Shown here: positions 20,136 to 31,158 of the stretch, one piece after another
How the letters are laid out: each line of letters begins with the position of its first letter
Position numbering within the stretch: position 1 is the first letter of the stretch
DNA from: Methylobacterium gnaphalii
Lineage (GTDB): Bacteria; Pseudomonadota; Alphaproteobacteria; Rhizobiales; Beijerinckiaceae
DNA: 64,000 nucleotides
Reading direction: 5' to 3'
NCBI RefSeq assembly: GCF_007992215.1
Contig: NZ_BJZV01000005.1
Location: 62,001 to 126,000, forward strand
Position numbers and translations under genes: made by a program
Notes under the pieces: generated by a model
Database searches by the model: none
The model's input: only the letters and a program-made list of their open reading frames with translations
Told to the model about the DNA's origin: nothing

Positions 20136-21536
20136 ATGTTCCGCAGAAGTAAGACGCCTCCGCCTGTACCGGCGGCCTCCGATGAGGAAGGCGGCCCGGC
20201 CCTGCCACAGCGCCTCGCGCCGCGCAGCCCGAGCGAGGCGCTGAAGCCGACCGCCGCCCCACCGCCGCCGGAGCAGCCCGAGCGCGAGCGCGGCGGCCTC
20301 CTCGGCATGGTCAGTGGGCTTCTGACACTGCTGGTGGTGCTCGCCATCGGGGCGATGATCGGGCTCACCATCGTGACGCGTGAGTTCCGCGAGCCCGGGC
20401 CGCTCGCCACCGACAAAGTCGTGGTCATCCCAAGCCGCAGCGGTACCAGCGAAATCGCCGAGACTTTGAGCCGCGAGGGCGTGATCGACCGCACCACTCT
20501 GTTCGAACTCGCCGCGCGCTTCCGCGCCAAGGGTCCGCTCAAGCACGGCGAGTACGTGTTCAAGGCTCATGCTAGCATCGACGACGCCGTCGAGACGCTG
20601 ACCAACGGCCGCCAAGTGCAGCACGCCATCACCTTCCCCGAGGGCCTGACGAGCGAGCAGATCGTCGGCCGCCTCAACGAGAACGACATTCTTTCCGGCG
20701 AGATCAACGAGATCCCGCCCGAGGGTTCGCTGCTGCCCGACACCTACAAGTTCGAGCGCGGCGCCACCCGCCAGCAGATCGTGAACCTCATGCGCGCCAA
20801 GCAGCGCGAGGTGCTTAACCAGATCTGGATGCGCCGCAGCACCGACGTGCCCGTGCGCACCCCCGCCGAGATGGTCACGCTTGCCTCCATCGTCGAGAAA
20901 GAGACCGGCCGTGCCGATGAGCGTCCGCGTGTCGCGGGCGTCTTCGTGAATCGCCTCAACAAGCGCATGAAGCTGCAATCCGACCCGACCATCGTCTATG
21001 GTCTCGTCGGTGGCCGGGGAACGCTCGGGCGCGGCATCCAGCGCTCCGAGATCGAGCGCGCCACGCCCTACAACACCTATGTGATCGAAGGCCTGCCACC
21101 CGGACCGATCGCCAATCCGGGCCGCGCCGCGCTCGAGGCGGTAGCCAACCCGTCCCGCACGAAGGACTTGTTCTTCGTCGCCGACGGCACCGGCGGGCAT
21201 GCCTTTGCCGACAGCCTCGAAGGCCACCAGCGCAACGTGACCCGCTGGCGTCAGGTCGAGCGCTCGCGACAGCAGACCCAACAGCCGGATGCCGCCGGCG
21301 GCGTCGACAAGCTTGATCCGGCCGCGGGCGAGCCGAACGCGGCGCAGCCGGGCCGAGCGTCTGCCTACGCGCCGGGCTCAAATTCGACCTTCACGGCCGA
21401 CACCTCGACCATGGGCACGAATGGGCAGCGCTCAAAGGCTTTCGATGCGTCCGAGGGCACCCGGCTCGATCCGCTGAAGAACCGCAGCTACGATCTCACC
21501 TCCCCGAAGATGGTGCCTCAGCTGAAGAACCCGTGA
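20136..21536 (+). CDS. mltG: endolytic murein transglycosylase MltG
   Basis: Membrane-anchored enzyme that cuts nascent glycan strands and is thought to set their length. 466 residues: a cytosolic Pro-rich N-terminus, one membrane segment near 54-82, then LysM-like and YceG domains. The catalytic Glu254 lies in ASIVEKETG, and SLLPDTYKF, LQSDPTIVYG and PYNTYVIEGLPPGPIANPG are conserved. The C-terminal 110 residues are a disordered extension rich in Ser, Gln and Ala, absent from E. coli MltG (340 residues). It starts the mltG-yicC-gmk group. Confidence 0.95.
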   Translation: MFRRSKTPPPVPAASDEEGGPALPQRLAPRSPSEALKPTAAPPPPEQPERERGGLLGMVSGLLTLLVVLAIGAMIGLTIVTREFREPGPLATDKVVVIPSRSGTSEIAETLSREGVIDRTTLFELAARFRAKGPLKHGEYVFKAHASIDDAVETLTNGRQVQHAITFPEGLTSEQIVGRLNENDILSGEINEIPPEGSLLPDTYKFERGATRQQIVNLMRAKQREVLNQIWMRRSTDVPVRTPAEMVTLASIVEKETGRADERPRVAGVFVNRLNKRMKLQSDPTIVYGLVGGRGTLGRGIQRSEIERATPYNTYVIEGLPPGPIANPGRAALEAVANPSRTKDLFFVADGTGGHAFADSLEGHQRNVTRWRQVERSRQQTQQPDAAGGVDKLDPAAGEPNAAQPGRASAYAPGSNSTFTADTSTMGTNGQRSKAFDASEGTRLDPLKNRSYDLTSPKMVPQLKNP

Positions 21537-21660
21537 TCGAACGGCGATGCGGCCACCAGTCATCCAGCGGCCGCGCGTGAGGCAGCATCCGTCTTGGGCC
21601 AGCCGGGCACGGGTGCTATGAGCCGGCTTCCCTAGCCGACACGAGGCCGCGCTCAGCATC

Positions 21661-22536
21661 ATGATCGCCAGCATGACGGGCTTCGCCCGCGCCGCCGGAA
21701 CCACGGGTCCGGTGCAGTGGGTCTGGGAGGTTCGCTCCGTCAATGGACGCGGGCTCGACATACGGGTGCGCGTGCCGAGTGGATTCGATGGTCCCGGCGA
21801 GGCGGTCCGCGCGGCGTTGCAGAAGGCGCTCGCTCGCGGGCAGTGTCAGCTCTCCCTCAACCTGACCCGGCCGGAAGCCGCGCCTCGTGTCCGCATCAAC
21901 GAGGCATTGCTCGCCGATCTCGCGGCGGCCGTCTCGCGTGTACCGCTCTCGGCGGGCCTCGGGCCTGCGACGCTCGATGGCCTGCTCGGCATCCGGGGGG
22001 TGATCGAGTCGGAGGAGGAGACTGGCACCGATCGCGATGCGCTCGACCGCGATCTCGCCGCTGCGGCCCAAAGCCTCGTCGCCGACCTCGTCGAGATGCG
22101 CGCCGCCGAAGGGCGTCAGCTCGTGGGTATCATCGAAGGTCAACTCACCGAGATGGAGCGTCTCACCGAGGCTGCCGATGCCTGCCCGGCCCGCAAGCCT
22201 GAAGCGGTACGCGCCCGGCTTGCAGCGGCGGTCGCGTCGCTCGCGGAGAATGGCAGCCTCGATCCGGACAGGCTGCATCAGGAGGCCGTCTTGCTCGCCG
22301 CCAAGGCGGACGTGCGCGAAGAACTCGACCGGCTGCGCGCCCATCTTGCCTCGGCCCGCGAATTACTCGCCAAGGGCGGACCCATCGGCCGGCGGCTCGA
22401 CTTCCTGGCGCAGGAGCTTGGCCGCGAGGCCAACACTCTCTCGGCCAAGGCCAACGACATCGCACTCTCGCGGATCGGACTCGACTTGAAGGCCGTGGTG
22501 GAGCAATTCCGCGAGCAGGTACAGAACGTCGAGTGA
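21661..22536 (+). CDS. yicC: YicC family endoribonuclease
   Basis: 291 residues, the normal length. It begins MIASMTGFARAAG and ends with the family block GRRLDFLAQELGREANTLSA, KANDIALSRIGLDLKAVVEQ and REQVQNVE. YicC proteins are metal-dependent RNases implicated in sRNA turnover in E. coli; the biological role in alphaproteobacteria is not settled. The gene lies between mltG and gmk, and the yicC-gmk pairing is conserved across alphaproteobacteria, here with a 34-base gap. Confidence 0.93.
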   Translation: MIASMTGFARAAGTTGPVQWVWEVRSVNGRGLDIRVRVPSGFDGPGEAVRAALQKALARGQCQLSLNLTRPEAAPRVRINEALLADLAAAVSRVPLSAGLGPATLDGLLGIRGVIESEEETGTDRDALDRDLAAAAQSLVADLVEMRAAEGRQLVGIIEGQLTEMERLTEAADACPARKPEAVRARLAAAVASLAENGSLDPDRLHQEAVLLAAKADVREELDRLRAHLASARELLAKGGPIGRRLDFLAQELGREANTLSAKANDIALSRIGLDLKAVVEQFREQVQNVE

Positions 22537-22570
22537 CGTTGCCCGAGACCATGTCCGCGGTGAAGGACCG

Positions 22571-23242
22571 ATGAAGCAGAAGACTGCACCGACCCCCAGC
22601 CCGATCGAGCGACGCGGCCTGGTGCTGATCCTGTCCTCGCCCTCCGGTGCCGGCAAGACGACGCTCACGCGCAACATCGCCAATGCCGGCGGCTGGCGGC
22701 TGGAACTCTCGATTTCGGTCACGACCCGCGAGCGGCGCCCTTCCGAGATCGACGGCCGGCACTACCATTTCATCGACCGCGAGGCGTTCGAGGGTCTGCG
22801 CGCCCGCGACGATCTGCTCGAATGGGCGGAGGTCCATGGCAACTTCTACGGCACGCCGCGCCGTGCCGTTGAGAAGACCCTGGCCGAGGGCCGGGACATG
22901 ATCTTCGACATCGACTACCAGGGCACTCGGCAGGTCCGCGAGCGCTTGCAGGACGACGTCGTCACTGTCTTTATCCTGCCGCCGAGCTTTTCGGAGCTCC
23001 GCCATCGCCTGGAACGCCGGGCCGAGGACTCCCCTGCCACCATCGAGAAGCGCCTCGCCAATGCGCGCAACGAGATGCAGCGCTGGGTTGAGTACGACTA
23101 CGTCATCGTCAACGACGACCTCGACGAGTCCTTTCGAGCGCTCGAATCGATCCTCGCCGCCGAGCGCTTGAAGCGCGTGCGCCGCACCGGACTCGCGGGG
23201 TTCGTCGATAGCATGCTCGCGGAGCCCGCGAGCCTCGTCTGA
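22571..23242 (+). CDS. gmk: guanylate kinase
   Basis: Phosphorylates GMP to GDP, a step in purine nucleotide supply. 223 residues. The P-loop is SSPSGAGKTTLTR; SVTTRERRPSEIDGRHYHFI binds GMP; EWAEVHGNFYGTP and DIDYQGTRQVRE are also conserved. The last 20 residues extend beyond E. coli Gmk (207). The start has no strong ribosome site but has family-like context. It is the last gene of the fab-mltG stretch and converges with the DUF3828 gene. Confidence 0.96.
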   Translation: MKQKTAPTPSPIERRGLVLILSSPSGAGKTTLTRNIANAGGWRLELSISVTTRERRPSEIDGRHYHFIDREAFEGLRARDDLLEWAEVHGNFYGTPRRAVEKTLAEGRDMIFDIDYQGTRQVRERLQDDVVTVFILPPSFSELRHRLERRAEDSPATIEKRLANARNEMQRWVEYDYVIVNDDLDESFRALESILAAERLKRVRRTGLAGFVDSMLAEPASLV

Positions 23243-23263
23243 TCCGCTGCCAGGATCGACCTC

Positions 23264-23737
23264 TCAGCGCTGAGCCCTGGCGAGCATCGCGAGCAGGCTC
23301 GGCACGTCCTTCGTGGAAATGTCGGCGATCCGCCAGCCGGACGGCGTGGCGGCGAGTTTGTAGCGCACGTTGATGGTGCTCTTGCCGATCATGAACCGCG
23401 CGCTCACCCGCGCAGTCTTGCCGTCCTCTTCTTCCACCGAGACCTTCGTCCCTTTCAGGCCCGTATCATCCTGGCAGGCGCAGATCGGGTCGAAGTCGAG
23501 ATTGCCGGCCTCACCGTTCTTGGCGGCCTGCCGCTGATCCTCGCGAACACGCTGCAGCAGCGGATCGGCGAGCCAATTCTGGGGGGTGTCGAAGATAGGC
23601 GAGGCGCCGCCCTTCCGGGGATAGAGCCCGTAGAGCGCCTTGAGCAGGCCCTCCGGCGAGCCGCCTTCCGCAGCCCGAGCCTGCGTTGCGAGGGAGCCAA
23701 CGAGGGCGAAACAGAGGACGAGAATCGCAGTTCTCAT
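23264..23737 (-). CDS. secreted DUF3828-like protein
   Basis: 157 residues from the ATG at 23,737, which has GGAG eight bases upstream and opens a signal peptide (MRTAILVLCFALVGSLATQARA). The longer frame to 23,779 puts 14 unrelated residues before this peptide. The mature part has ALYGLYPRKG, FDPICACQDDTG and an ending of alternating strands (RVSARFMIGKSTINVRYKL, GWRIADIST). This is the layout of DUF3828 periplasmic proteins of unknown function. The two Cys in ICACQ could form a disulfide. It converges with gmk. Confidence 0.65.
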   Translation of the reverse strand: MRTAILVLCFALVGSLATQARAAEGGSPEGLLKALYGLYPRKGGASPIFDTPQNWLADPLLQRVREDQRQAAKNGEAGNLDFDPICACQDDTGLKGTKVSVEEEDGKTARVSARFMIGKSTINVRYKLAATPSGWRIADISTKDVPSLLAMLARAQR

Positions 23738-23932
23738 GGGGACGGCTCCGTCGATCGATGCCGGGCCCACGGCTCGCAATTTCCGGCGTCGCTCTCCATA
23801 TCGTCTTTGCGCGATTTGCGCGCCTCACCCGCCCTTCGCTATGCAGCCCCGGCCCAAGCACGGCCCGACGTGACGCGTTGGCCGCAGCATTGCCGATCCC
23901 GCAAGCACGGCGATCCGCCGAACGGAGACGTC

Positions 23933-24952
23933 ATGAGTTCCGGACTGCCCACGACAGCAGCACCGCTCGCCGAAGGTGCCGACGATGCGATCCTGCCATT
24001 TGCCGTGGAGCCGCTGGATCTGCGCGGCCGCTCTGTGCGGCTCGGCCCCTCCATCGACACCATCCTGCGACGGCACGACTATCCGAACCCGGTGGCGCGC
24101 CTCCTCGGAGAGGCAACCGCTCTGACGGCGCTACTCGGCTCCTCGCTGAAGGGCGAAGGCCGCTTCCAGCTTCAGACCAAGACGGACGGTCCGGTCGAGA
24201 TGATCGTCGTCGATTACGAGGCGCCCGACCGGCTGCGCGCCACGGCGCGCTTCGATGCCTCCCGCGTCGCTGCCCTCGGCGCCAAAGCGAAGGCGGCCGA
24301 CCTGATCGGCAACGGCCACCTCGCCATGACCATCGATCAGGGTTCGACCCAGAGCCGCTACCAGGGCGTCGTCGCGCTGGAAGGGCAGGGGCTGGAGGAG
24401 GCCGCGCACCAGTACTTCCGCCAATCGGAACAGATCCCGACGCGTGTGCGATTGGCCGTCGCCGAACAGGTTGAGGGTGGCGAGCAGCGCTGGCGAGCGG
24501 GCGGCCTGCTGATGCAGTTCCTGCCCTCCTCGCCCGATCGGATGCGCCAGGCCGATCTCAACCCCGGCGACGCGCCGGAGGGTCACGAGCGGCTCGATGA
24601 GAACGCGCTGCCGGAGGACGACGCCTGGGTCGAGGCACGTTCGCTGGCCGCGACCGTGGAGGACCACGAGCTCGTCGATCCGGCTGTGTCGAGCGAGCGA
24701 CTGCTCTATCGACTCTTCCATGAGCGCGGCGTGCGCGTCTTCGAGGCACAGCCACTGGTCGAGCAATGCCGCTGCTCGCGCGAGCGGGTGCTCGGTATGA
24801 TTCGGTCCTTCTCGGACGAGGAGCGTCGCGACATGGTGGCCGACGACGGCAAGATCGGCATCACCTGCGAATTCTGTTCGCGCCGCTACGTTGTCGATCC
24901 GGCCGAGGCCGAAGGCGAGGCCGCGTCTGAGGCAGGCGAGAGCCTCCACTAA
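23933..24952 (+). CDS. hslO: redox-regulated chaperone Hsp33
   Basis: Holdase chaperone activated by oxidation and unfolding. 339 residues from the ATG at 23,933, with GGAG upstream; earlier codons in the frame look noncoding. The C-terminal zinc switch is complete: Cys279 and Cys281 (CRC), then Cys312 and Cys315 (CEFC), in the CxC-x30-CxxC spacing. RGRSVRLGPSIDTILRRHDYP and LKGEGRFQLQTKTDGPV belong to the core. The region around 235-260 is acidic. It stands upstream of edd in the same direction with a 122-base gap. Confidence 0.95.
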   Translation: MSSGLPTTAAPLAEGADDAILPFAVEPLDLRGRSVRLGPSIDTILRRHDYPNPVARLLGEATALTALLGSSLKGEGRFQLQTKTDGPVEMIVVDYEAPDRLRATARFDASRVAALGAKAKAADLIGNGHLAMTIDQGSTQSRYQGVVALEGQGLEEAAHQYFRQSEQIPTRVRLAVAEQVEGGEQRWRAGGLLMQFLPSSPDRMRQADLNPGDAPEGHERLDENALPEDDAWVEARSLAATVEDHELVDPAVSSERLLYRLFHERGVRVFEAQPLVEQCRCSRERVLGMIRSFSDEERRDMVADDGKIGITCEFCSRRYVVDPAEAEGEAASEAGESLH

Positions 24953-25074
24953 GGGGGTGTGCGCTTGACTGGATCCGTTCCATGTTAGGCGAAACGTTGC
25001 GGCGCAGCAGGCTGGTCATCGCTCTTCTCGTGCGATCGGCCCCATGCGCCGGATCCGAGCAGGGCCAGGATCGC

Positions 25075-26898
<1,824 letters not shown>

Positions 26899-26913
26899 CC
26901 GAAGCCGCGAGCC

Positions 26914-27005
26914 CGTCATTCCGAGCCGACAGCGAAGCCATCCAGGACCACTCACCCGACGTCAGCGAGTTGGCCTTGGATTGCTTCGCTGCGCTCGCAA
27001 TGACG
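26914..27005. repeat. dispersed inverted-repeat element (copy 2)
   Basis: The left arm begins CGTCATTCCGAGCCGACAGC and runs to GAAGCCATCCAGG. The right arm reads TTGGATTGCTTCGCTGCGCT then CGCAATGACG. They are imperfect reverse complements around a spacer of about 28 bases. Same family as 3,831-3,905. It sits between edd and eda, where a transcribed copy would fold into a large hairpin. Confidence 0.7.
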
Positions 27006-27033
27006 ACAAGACGACGCTGACGAGGAGACACTG

Positions 27034-27648
27034 ATGGCCAACGACATCGACGCACTCATGCGCTCCGTCCCCGTCATCCCGGTCCTAGTGATCGAGGATG
27101 TCGCCCATGCGGCTCCGATCGCCGAGGCGCTGGTCGCCGGCGGCCTCGTCGCGCTCGAGGTTACCCTGCGCACCCCTGCGGCTCTCGACGTGATCCGTGA
27201 GATGTCGAAGGTGCCGGGCTCAGTGGTCGGTGCCGGCACGGTGCTGAACCCGAAAGATCTCGACGCGGCGCTCTCGGCCGGAGCCAAATACATCGTCAGC
27301 CCCGGCCTCACGGCCCCACTGACGGAGGCCGCGCAAAAGAGCGGCGTGCCTTATCTGCCCGGCATCGCCAATGCCGCCGACATCATGCGCGGGCTCGACC
27401 ATGGGCTCGACCGGTTCAAGTTCTTCCCTGCGGAGGCTTCGGGCGGCCTCAAGGCGCTGAAGGCGCTGGCGGCCGTGTTCGGCAACGTCCGCTTCTGTCC
27501 GACCGGCGGCATCTCCGAGGTCACGGCGCCGGAATGGCTCGCCCATCCATCGGTGCTCTGCGTCGGTGGAAGCTGGGTCGTGCCAGCGGGCACGCCCAAT
27601 CCGGCCGCGATCCGGAAAGCTGCGGAAACGGCCAGCCGCCTGCGGTGA
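27034..27648 (+). CDS. eda: KDPG aldolase
   Basis: Splits 2-keto-3-deoxy-6-phosphogluconate into pyruvate and glyceraldehyde 3-phosphate, the second Entner-Doudoroff step. 204 residues in a TIM barrel. Catalytic Glu42 is in LVALEVTLRTPAAL and the Schiff-base Lys129 in RFKFFPAEASGG. VGAGTVLNP and FCPTGGIS are also family marks. The gene follows edd in the same direction. A GAGGAGA site precedes the start by about six bases. Confidence 0.96.
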   Translation: MANDIDALMRSVPVIPVLVIEDVAHAAPIAEALVAGGLVALEVTLRTPAALDVIREMSKVPGSVVGAGTVLNPKDLDAALSAGAKYIVSPGLTAPLTEAAQKSGVPYLPGIANAADIMRGLDHGLDRFKFFPAEASGGLKALKALAAVFGNVRFCPTGGISEVTAPEWLAHPSVLCVGGSWVVPAGTPNPAAIRKAAETASRLR

Positions 27649-27871
27649 GCATGGAAGGAACGACCAACCTCCTGTCTGGCTGCGCCGCTTATTGATCAAG
27701 GTCTCGCAAAGTCAATTTGCGCCGCAAGCTGCAACAGATCGTGATCGGAGCGCCCCTTTATGGTCAAGCTTGGGCCGCTATCGAGACTAGGATCGACAAA
27801 TCCAAAAATGTCGAAACCCTTTTCGCCCTTCTGACGTTTCGAACCCAGATTTGAAACTGGAGGAAGGTCTC

Positions 27872-28954
27872 ATGAAGAGAGTTGCGATTGGTCTGGCTGC
27901 GCTTCTGCTGAGCACATCGGTCTACGCCCAGCAAGGTGGCGGCGCTGCCAGCGCTGGCAACGCAGGCGGCGGCTCTGAAAGGTCCGCCATGGGCGGCGGA
28001 CGCAGCGGCGGCGGTGCTGGTGGCGGTGCGGCGGCTTCCCGCGATGAGGGTGGCGGTGCAGGTGCCGCGCAGGCCTCTCGTGGCAGCGACAGGGGTAGCG
28101 CAGCCGGCGGGGCAGAAGGCCGTAGTGCCGGGGCAGAAACCAGCCGCAGTGCCGGCAGAGCCGCCACGAATGAGCGCGGCGGCGGAATGCGCGATGACCG
28201 CGGCGTTCGCAGCGACAGGGCCGAGCGCGGCGGCCACAACGAGCGCTTCAGCGAGCGCAGCAGCAGCCGGTTCGACGTCCGCACCTCGTCGCGCGGCGAG
28301 CATTTCGACGGCGGTCGCCGCAGTGGGCGCTACGTGTTCATCGGCGGAAAGCGGGTCATCTACGGCTCGCCCGAGTATCGCCGCCTCGTCGTCACCGAGC
28401 GCAGCGGCAACCGCGGCAAGCGCTACGTGATGGTCCGTGGCCAACGCGTGATCTACGGCTCGCCGGAATACCGTCGTCTGATCGTCACCGAGCGTCGTGG
28501 CGGCACCCGTGAGCGCTACGTGACCATCCGCGGTCAGCGCGTGCTCTACGGCTCGCCGGAGTATCGCCGTCTCTCGGTGAATGTCGGCGGCCGTGGCGGC
28601 TTCGAGCGTGATCGCGTCTCCACCCGCACGAGCGTCTCGTCCCGTGAAAACTTCCGCGGTCGCGACGAGCGCAGCGGACGCCGTGCCGAGCAGACCGAGG
28701 GCAGCAAGGGTATGACCCGCGGCAATGAGGGCGGCATGCGCAATGCCGGCACCGACACCAAATCCGGCAGCGGCATTCGCAATGCCTCGGACAATGGCGG
28801 CACGGGCAGCGGTATCCGCAATGCGGGTGGCGGCGCGGCTGGCGCCGGCAATGCAGGCGGCGACCGCGGTTCTATGGGCGCCGGCGGTGCGATGGGCAAG
28901 GGCAGCGGTGCCGGTGGTGGCGCCGGGGCCGGTGCTGGCGGCGGCCGCAACTGA
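27872..28954 (+). CDS. secreted Gly/Ser/Arg-rich protein with three tandem 31-residue repeats
   Basis: 360 residues from the ATG at 27,872, with GGAGGAAGG just upstream. Residues 1-20 are a signal peptide (TSVYAQ cut). Residues 21-150 are rich in Gly, Ser, Ala and charged residues. Residues 154-246 hold three repeats of 31 residues, each starting Y-V and sharing the core RVIYGSPEYRRL. The C-terminus repeats GSGIRNA and Gly-Ala runs. No known family is recognised; the pattern suggests an exported structural or surface protein. Codon use looks ordinary. A textbook terminator follows. It is a single-gene unit. Confidence 0.8.
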   Translation: MKRVAIGLAALLLSTSVYAQQGGGAASAGNAGGGSERSAMGGGRSGGGAGGGAAASRDEGGGAGAAQASRGSDRGSAAGGAEGRSAGAETSRSAGRAATNERGGGMRDDRGVRSDRAERGGHNERFSERSSSRFDVRTSSRGEHFDGGRRSGRYVFIGGKRVIYGSPEYRRLVVTERSGNRGKRYVMVRGQRVIYGSPEYRRLIVTERRGGTRERYVTIRGQRVLYGSPEYRRLSVNVGGRGGFERDRVSTRTSVSSRENFRGRDERSGRRAEQTEGSKGMTRGNEGGMRNAGTDTKSGSGIRNASDNGGTGSGIRNAGGGAAGAGNAGGDRGSMGAGGAMGKGSGAGGGAGAGAGGGRN

Positions 28955-28985
28955 GCTGCAGGCGCGATCATCTGACGAACGGAGA

Positions 28986-29013
28986 GGGGCCGGAAACGGC
29001 CCCTTTTCTTTTT
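28986..29013 (+). terminator. rho-independent terminator
   Basis: GGGGCCG, a GAAA tetraloop and CGGCCCC form a 7-bp GC-rich stem followed by TTTTCTTTTT. It lies 31 bases after the stop of the repeat protein and just before the convergent speG stop. Confidence 0.93.
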
Positions 29014-29018
29014 GCCAA

Positions 29019-29588
29019 TCAGACTTTCAGCACCGGCTCGCCGACATTGCCGCTGCCGCGCTGGGCGAGATAGTCGGGCTGGAACAGGCACATGCGGACG
29101 GCGTCCCGGTAGCGGCCGTTCACAAAGAACTCGTCACGCAAGACACCCTCGGGCTTGAAGCCGCAGCGCTCGTAGATGCCCACTGCCCGCGTGTTGTCCC
29201 GGTCGACATGCAGATAGAGCTTGTGGATGTTCAGCACGCTGAAGGCGTAGTCCATGGCGATCCGCGTCGCCTTCCAGGCATAGCCGCGCCCCTGGAAACC
29301 CGGGTGGATCGCGATCTGGAACTCGCAGCGCCGGTGCAGGTGGTTGATCTCGACGAGCTCGATCAGCCCGGCCGGCTCGTCCCCCTCCGTCGCTATGATG
29401 AAGCGCCGCTCGGTCTGGTTGTGGATGTTGCGTTCGTAGAGCTGCTGCAGTTCGGCGAAGGACTCGTAGGCCTCCTCGAACCAGTAGCGCATGATGCTGT
29501 CGTTGTTGTTGAGCTGGTGCACGAAGCGCAGGTCCTCGCGCTCCAGCGGTCTCAGCTTCACCAGGCCAGCCGATCGCCTCGCGCTCAT
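29019..29588 (-). CDS. speG: spermidine N1-acetyltransferase-like GNAT enzyme
   Basis: 189 residues from the ATG at 29,588, which overlaps the TGA of the preceding argE-like gene as ATGA. The longer frame upstream runs antisense-like and lacks family sequence. The match to SpeG is strong from end to end: [54 protein letters not shown], the acetyl-CoA loop [12 protein letters not shown], then [17 protein letters not shown] and [18 protein letters not shown]. SpeG acetylates spermidine and spermine to limit polyamine toxicity. Translational coupling to the peptidase gene suggests a shared operon with argE and apaG. Confidence 0.9.
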   Translation of the reverse strand: MSARRSAGLVKLRPLEREDLRFVHQLNNNDSIMRYWFEEAYESFAELQQLYERNIHNQTERRFIIATEGDEPAGLIELVEINHLHRRCEFQIAIHPGFQGRGYAWKATRIAMDYAFSVLNIHKLYLHVDRDNTRAVGIYERCGFKPEGVLRDEFFVNGRYRDAVRMCLFQPDYLAQRGSGNVGEPVLKV

Positions 29589-30754
29589 GCCCTGCACTCG
29601 GCCAGCAGGCGTCGCAGGAAGGCTTCCCCCCGCTCCAGCTCGTTCAGGGCGATGAACTCGTCGGGCTGGTGCGCCTGGTCGATCGAGCCAGGCCCACACA
29701 CCACCGTCGGCAGGCCTGCCTGCTGGAAGCGGCCAGCCTCGGTGGCGTAGGAGACGGAGATGGTGCGGTTGCGCCCGGCAAGCCGCAGAGCCAGGGTCTC
29801 GGCCTCGGAGCCCGGTTCCGGCGCGAGGCCCGGCACCGCAACCTCCTCCATGGTCTCGATCCGACCATATGCGCCATAGCGGTTGAGCCGGTCGGAGAGC
29901 ACGCGCTCGCTCGCCTGAGCGAACAGCCGCGGAATCTCAGTCAGGTCGAGATCGGGCAGGCCGCGGAACTCCCACTGGAAGCTGCAGCTCTTGGCGAGGA
30001 TGTTGCGCGCCGTGCCACCCTGGATCACGCCGACATGCACCGTGGTGGCGGGAGGATCGAACCGGCCCGAGGAGTCGCCCCGCTCGATCATGACGTCGGA
30101 GATCCGGTTCAGCTCGGCGACGAGATCGGCCGCCGCCGCCACGGCGTTGGCGCCAAGCGAGGGCTTCGAGGAATGTGCCTCGTGGCCGTGCACGACCGTG
30201 TCGTAGGTGACGACGCTTTTATGAGCGTCCGCCACTTCGAGCCCGGTTGGCTCGCCGACGATGACGGCACCCGGACGCGGCAGGCTGACGCCGAAGCGAG
30301 CGACGGTGTCGAGCACGCCGAGGCAGCTCACCTCCTCATCGTAGGAGAGCAGAATGTGGATCGGCCGCTTCAGCTCGGTCTCCACCGCCTGCGGCACCAG
30401 ACCGAGCGCCAGCGCGTCGAAACCCTTCATGTCGACCGAGCCGCGGCCGTAGGCGCGCCCGTCGGCGATGCGGAGCCTGAAGGGGTCGGAGGTCCAGGCC
30501 TGGCCGGTGACCGGCACCACGTCGGTATGGCCCGAGAGCACGACGCCGCCGTCGATCATCGGTCCGAGGGTCGCGAAGATTGCCTGCTTGTCGCCGGCCG
30601 CGTTCGGCACGCGGACATAGGGCACGCCCCAGCCGTCCAGATAGCCGGCGACGAAATCGATCAGCGCGATATTGGATTTCGAACTCTCAGTGTCGAAGGC
30701 AACGAGCCGTTCGAGGAGTTCGAGGGTCGTGAACCGGCTCGCTTCCGACGGCAT
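29585..30754 (-). CDS. argE: acetylornithine deacetylase (ArgE family, M20 peptidase)
   Basis: 389 residues. Zinc ligands and catalytic residues of the M20 fold are in place: His76 and Asp78 ([12 protein letters not shown]), Asp108 ([10 protein letters not shown]), Glu140-Glu141 ([10 protein letters not shown]) and Glu168 (VGEPTG). GHEAHSSKP marks the dimerisation lid. The expected reaction is N-acetylornithine to ornithine plus acetate in arginine synthesis. Since SpeG acts on polyamines, an acyl-polyamine or acyl-amino-acid substrate is possible. The start at 30,754 lies four bases after the apaG stop; a longer upstream frame overlaps apaG and was not used. Confidence 0.88.
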   Translation of the reverse strand: MPSEASRFTTLELLERLVAFDTESSKSNIALIDFVAGYLDGWGVPYVRVPNAAGDKQAIFATLGPMIDGGVVLSGHTDVVPVTGQAWTSDPFRLRIADGRAYGRGSVDMKGFDALALGLVPQAVETELKRPIHILLSYDEEVSCLGVLDTVARFGVSLPRPGAVIVGEPTGLEVADAHKSVVTYDTVVHGHEAHSSKPSLGANAVAAAADLVAELNRISDVMIERGDSSGRFDPPATTVHVGVIQGGTARNILAKSCSFQWEFRGLPDLDLTEIPRLFAQASERVLSDRLNRYGAYGRIETMEEVAVPGLAPEPGSEAETLALRLAGRNRTISVSYATEAGRFQQAGLPTVVCGPGSIDQAHQPDEFIALNELERGEAFLRRLLAECRA

Positions 30755-30758
30755 CGCC

Positions 30759-31151
30759 TCAGTGGATGCTGCGGCGAACGTGCGGCGAATCGAGCGAGAA
30801 GGCCGGGATCTCCGCCTCGAAGCTGTCACCGCCGATGATCGTCATGGTGTAGCTGCCAGCCATGAGGCCGTCCGGCGTCGTGAGCGGGCAGCCGCTGGTG
30901 TAGCTGAACGACTCGCCCGGGCCGAGGAGGGGCTGCTTGCCAACCACACCGGCCCCGCGCACCTCCTGGCAGGCGCCGTGCCCGTCGATGATGCGCCAAT
31001 GGCGGGAGCGCAGCTGGACCTTCTCGCTACCGTTGTTCACGATCTCGACCGTATAGGCGAAGAAATAGCGGCTATCGCCGGGTGACGATTCCTCCTCGAC
31101 GAAGCGAGGCTCGACGGTCACCGTGATGCCGCGGGTCTCGGCCTTGTACAT
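30759..31151 (-). CDS. apaG: ApaG (DUF525) protein
   Basis: 130 residues (E. coli ApaG has 125). An immunoglobulin-like beta protein: MYKAETRGITVTVEPRFVEE, then YFFAYTVEIVNNGSEKVQLRSRHW, IIDGHG and the ending EAEIPAFSLD. The family was named in Salmonella for Co2+ resistance and Mg2+ efflux; the molecular role is not established. First gene of a leftward set with argE and speG. The start is only 7 bases from the divergent frame of a membrane protein. Confidence 0.93.
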   Translation of the reverse strand: MYKAETRGITVTVEPRFVEEESSPGDSRYFFAYTVEIVNNGSEKVQLRSRHWRIIDGHGACQEVRGAGVVGKQPLLGPGESFSYTSGCPLTTPDGLMAGSYTMTIIGGDSFEAEIPAFSLDSPHVRRSIH

Positions 31152-31158
31152 CGCCGGA

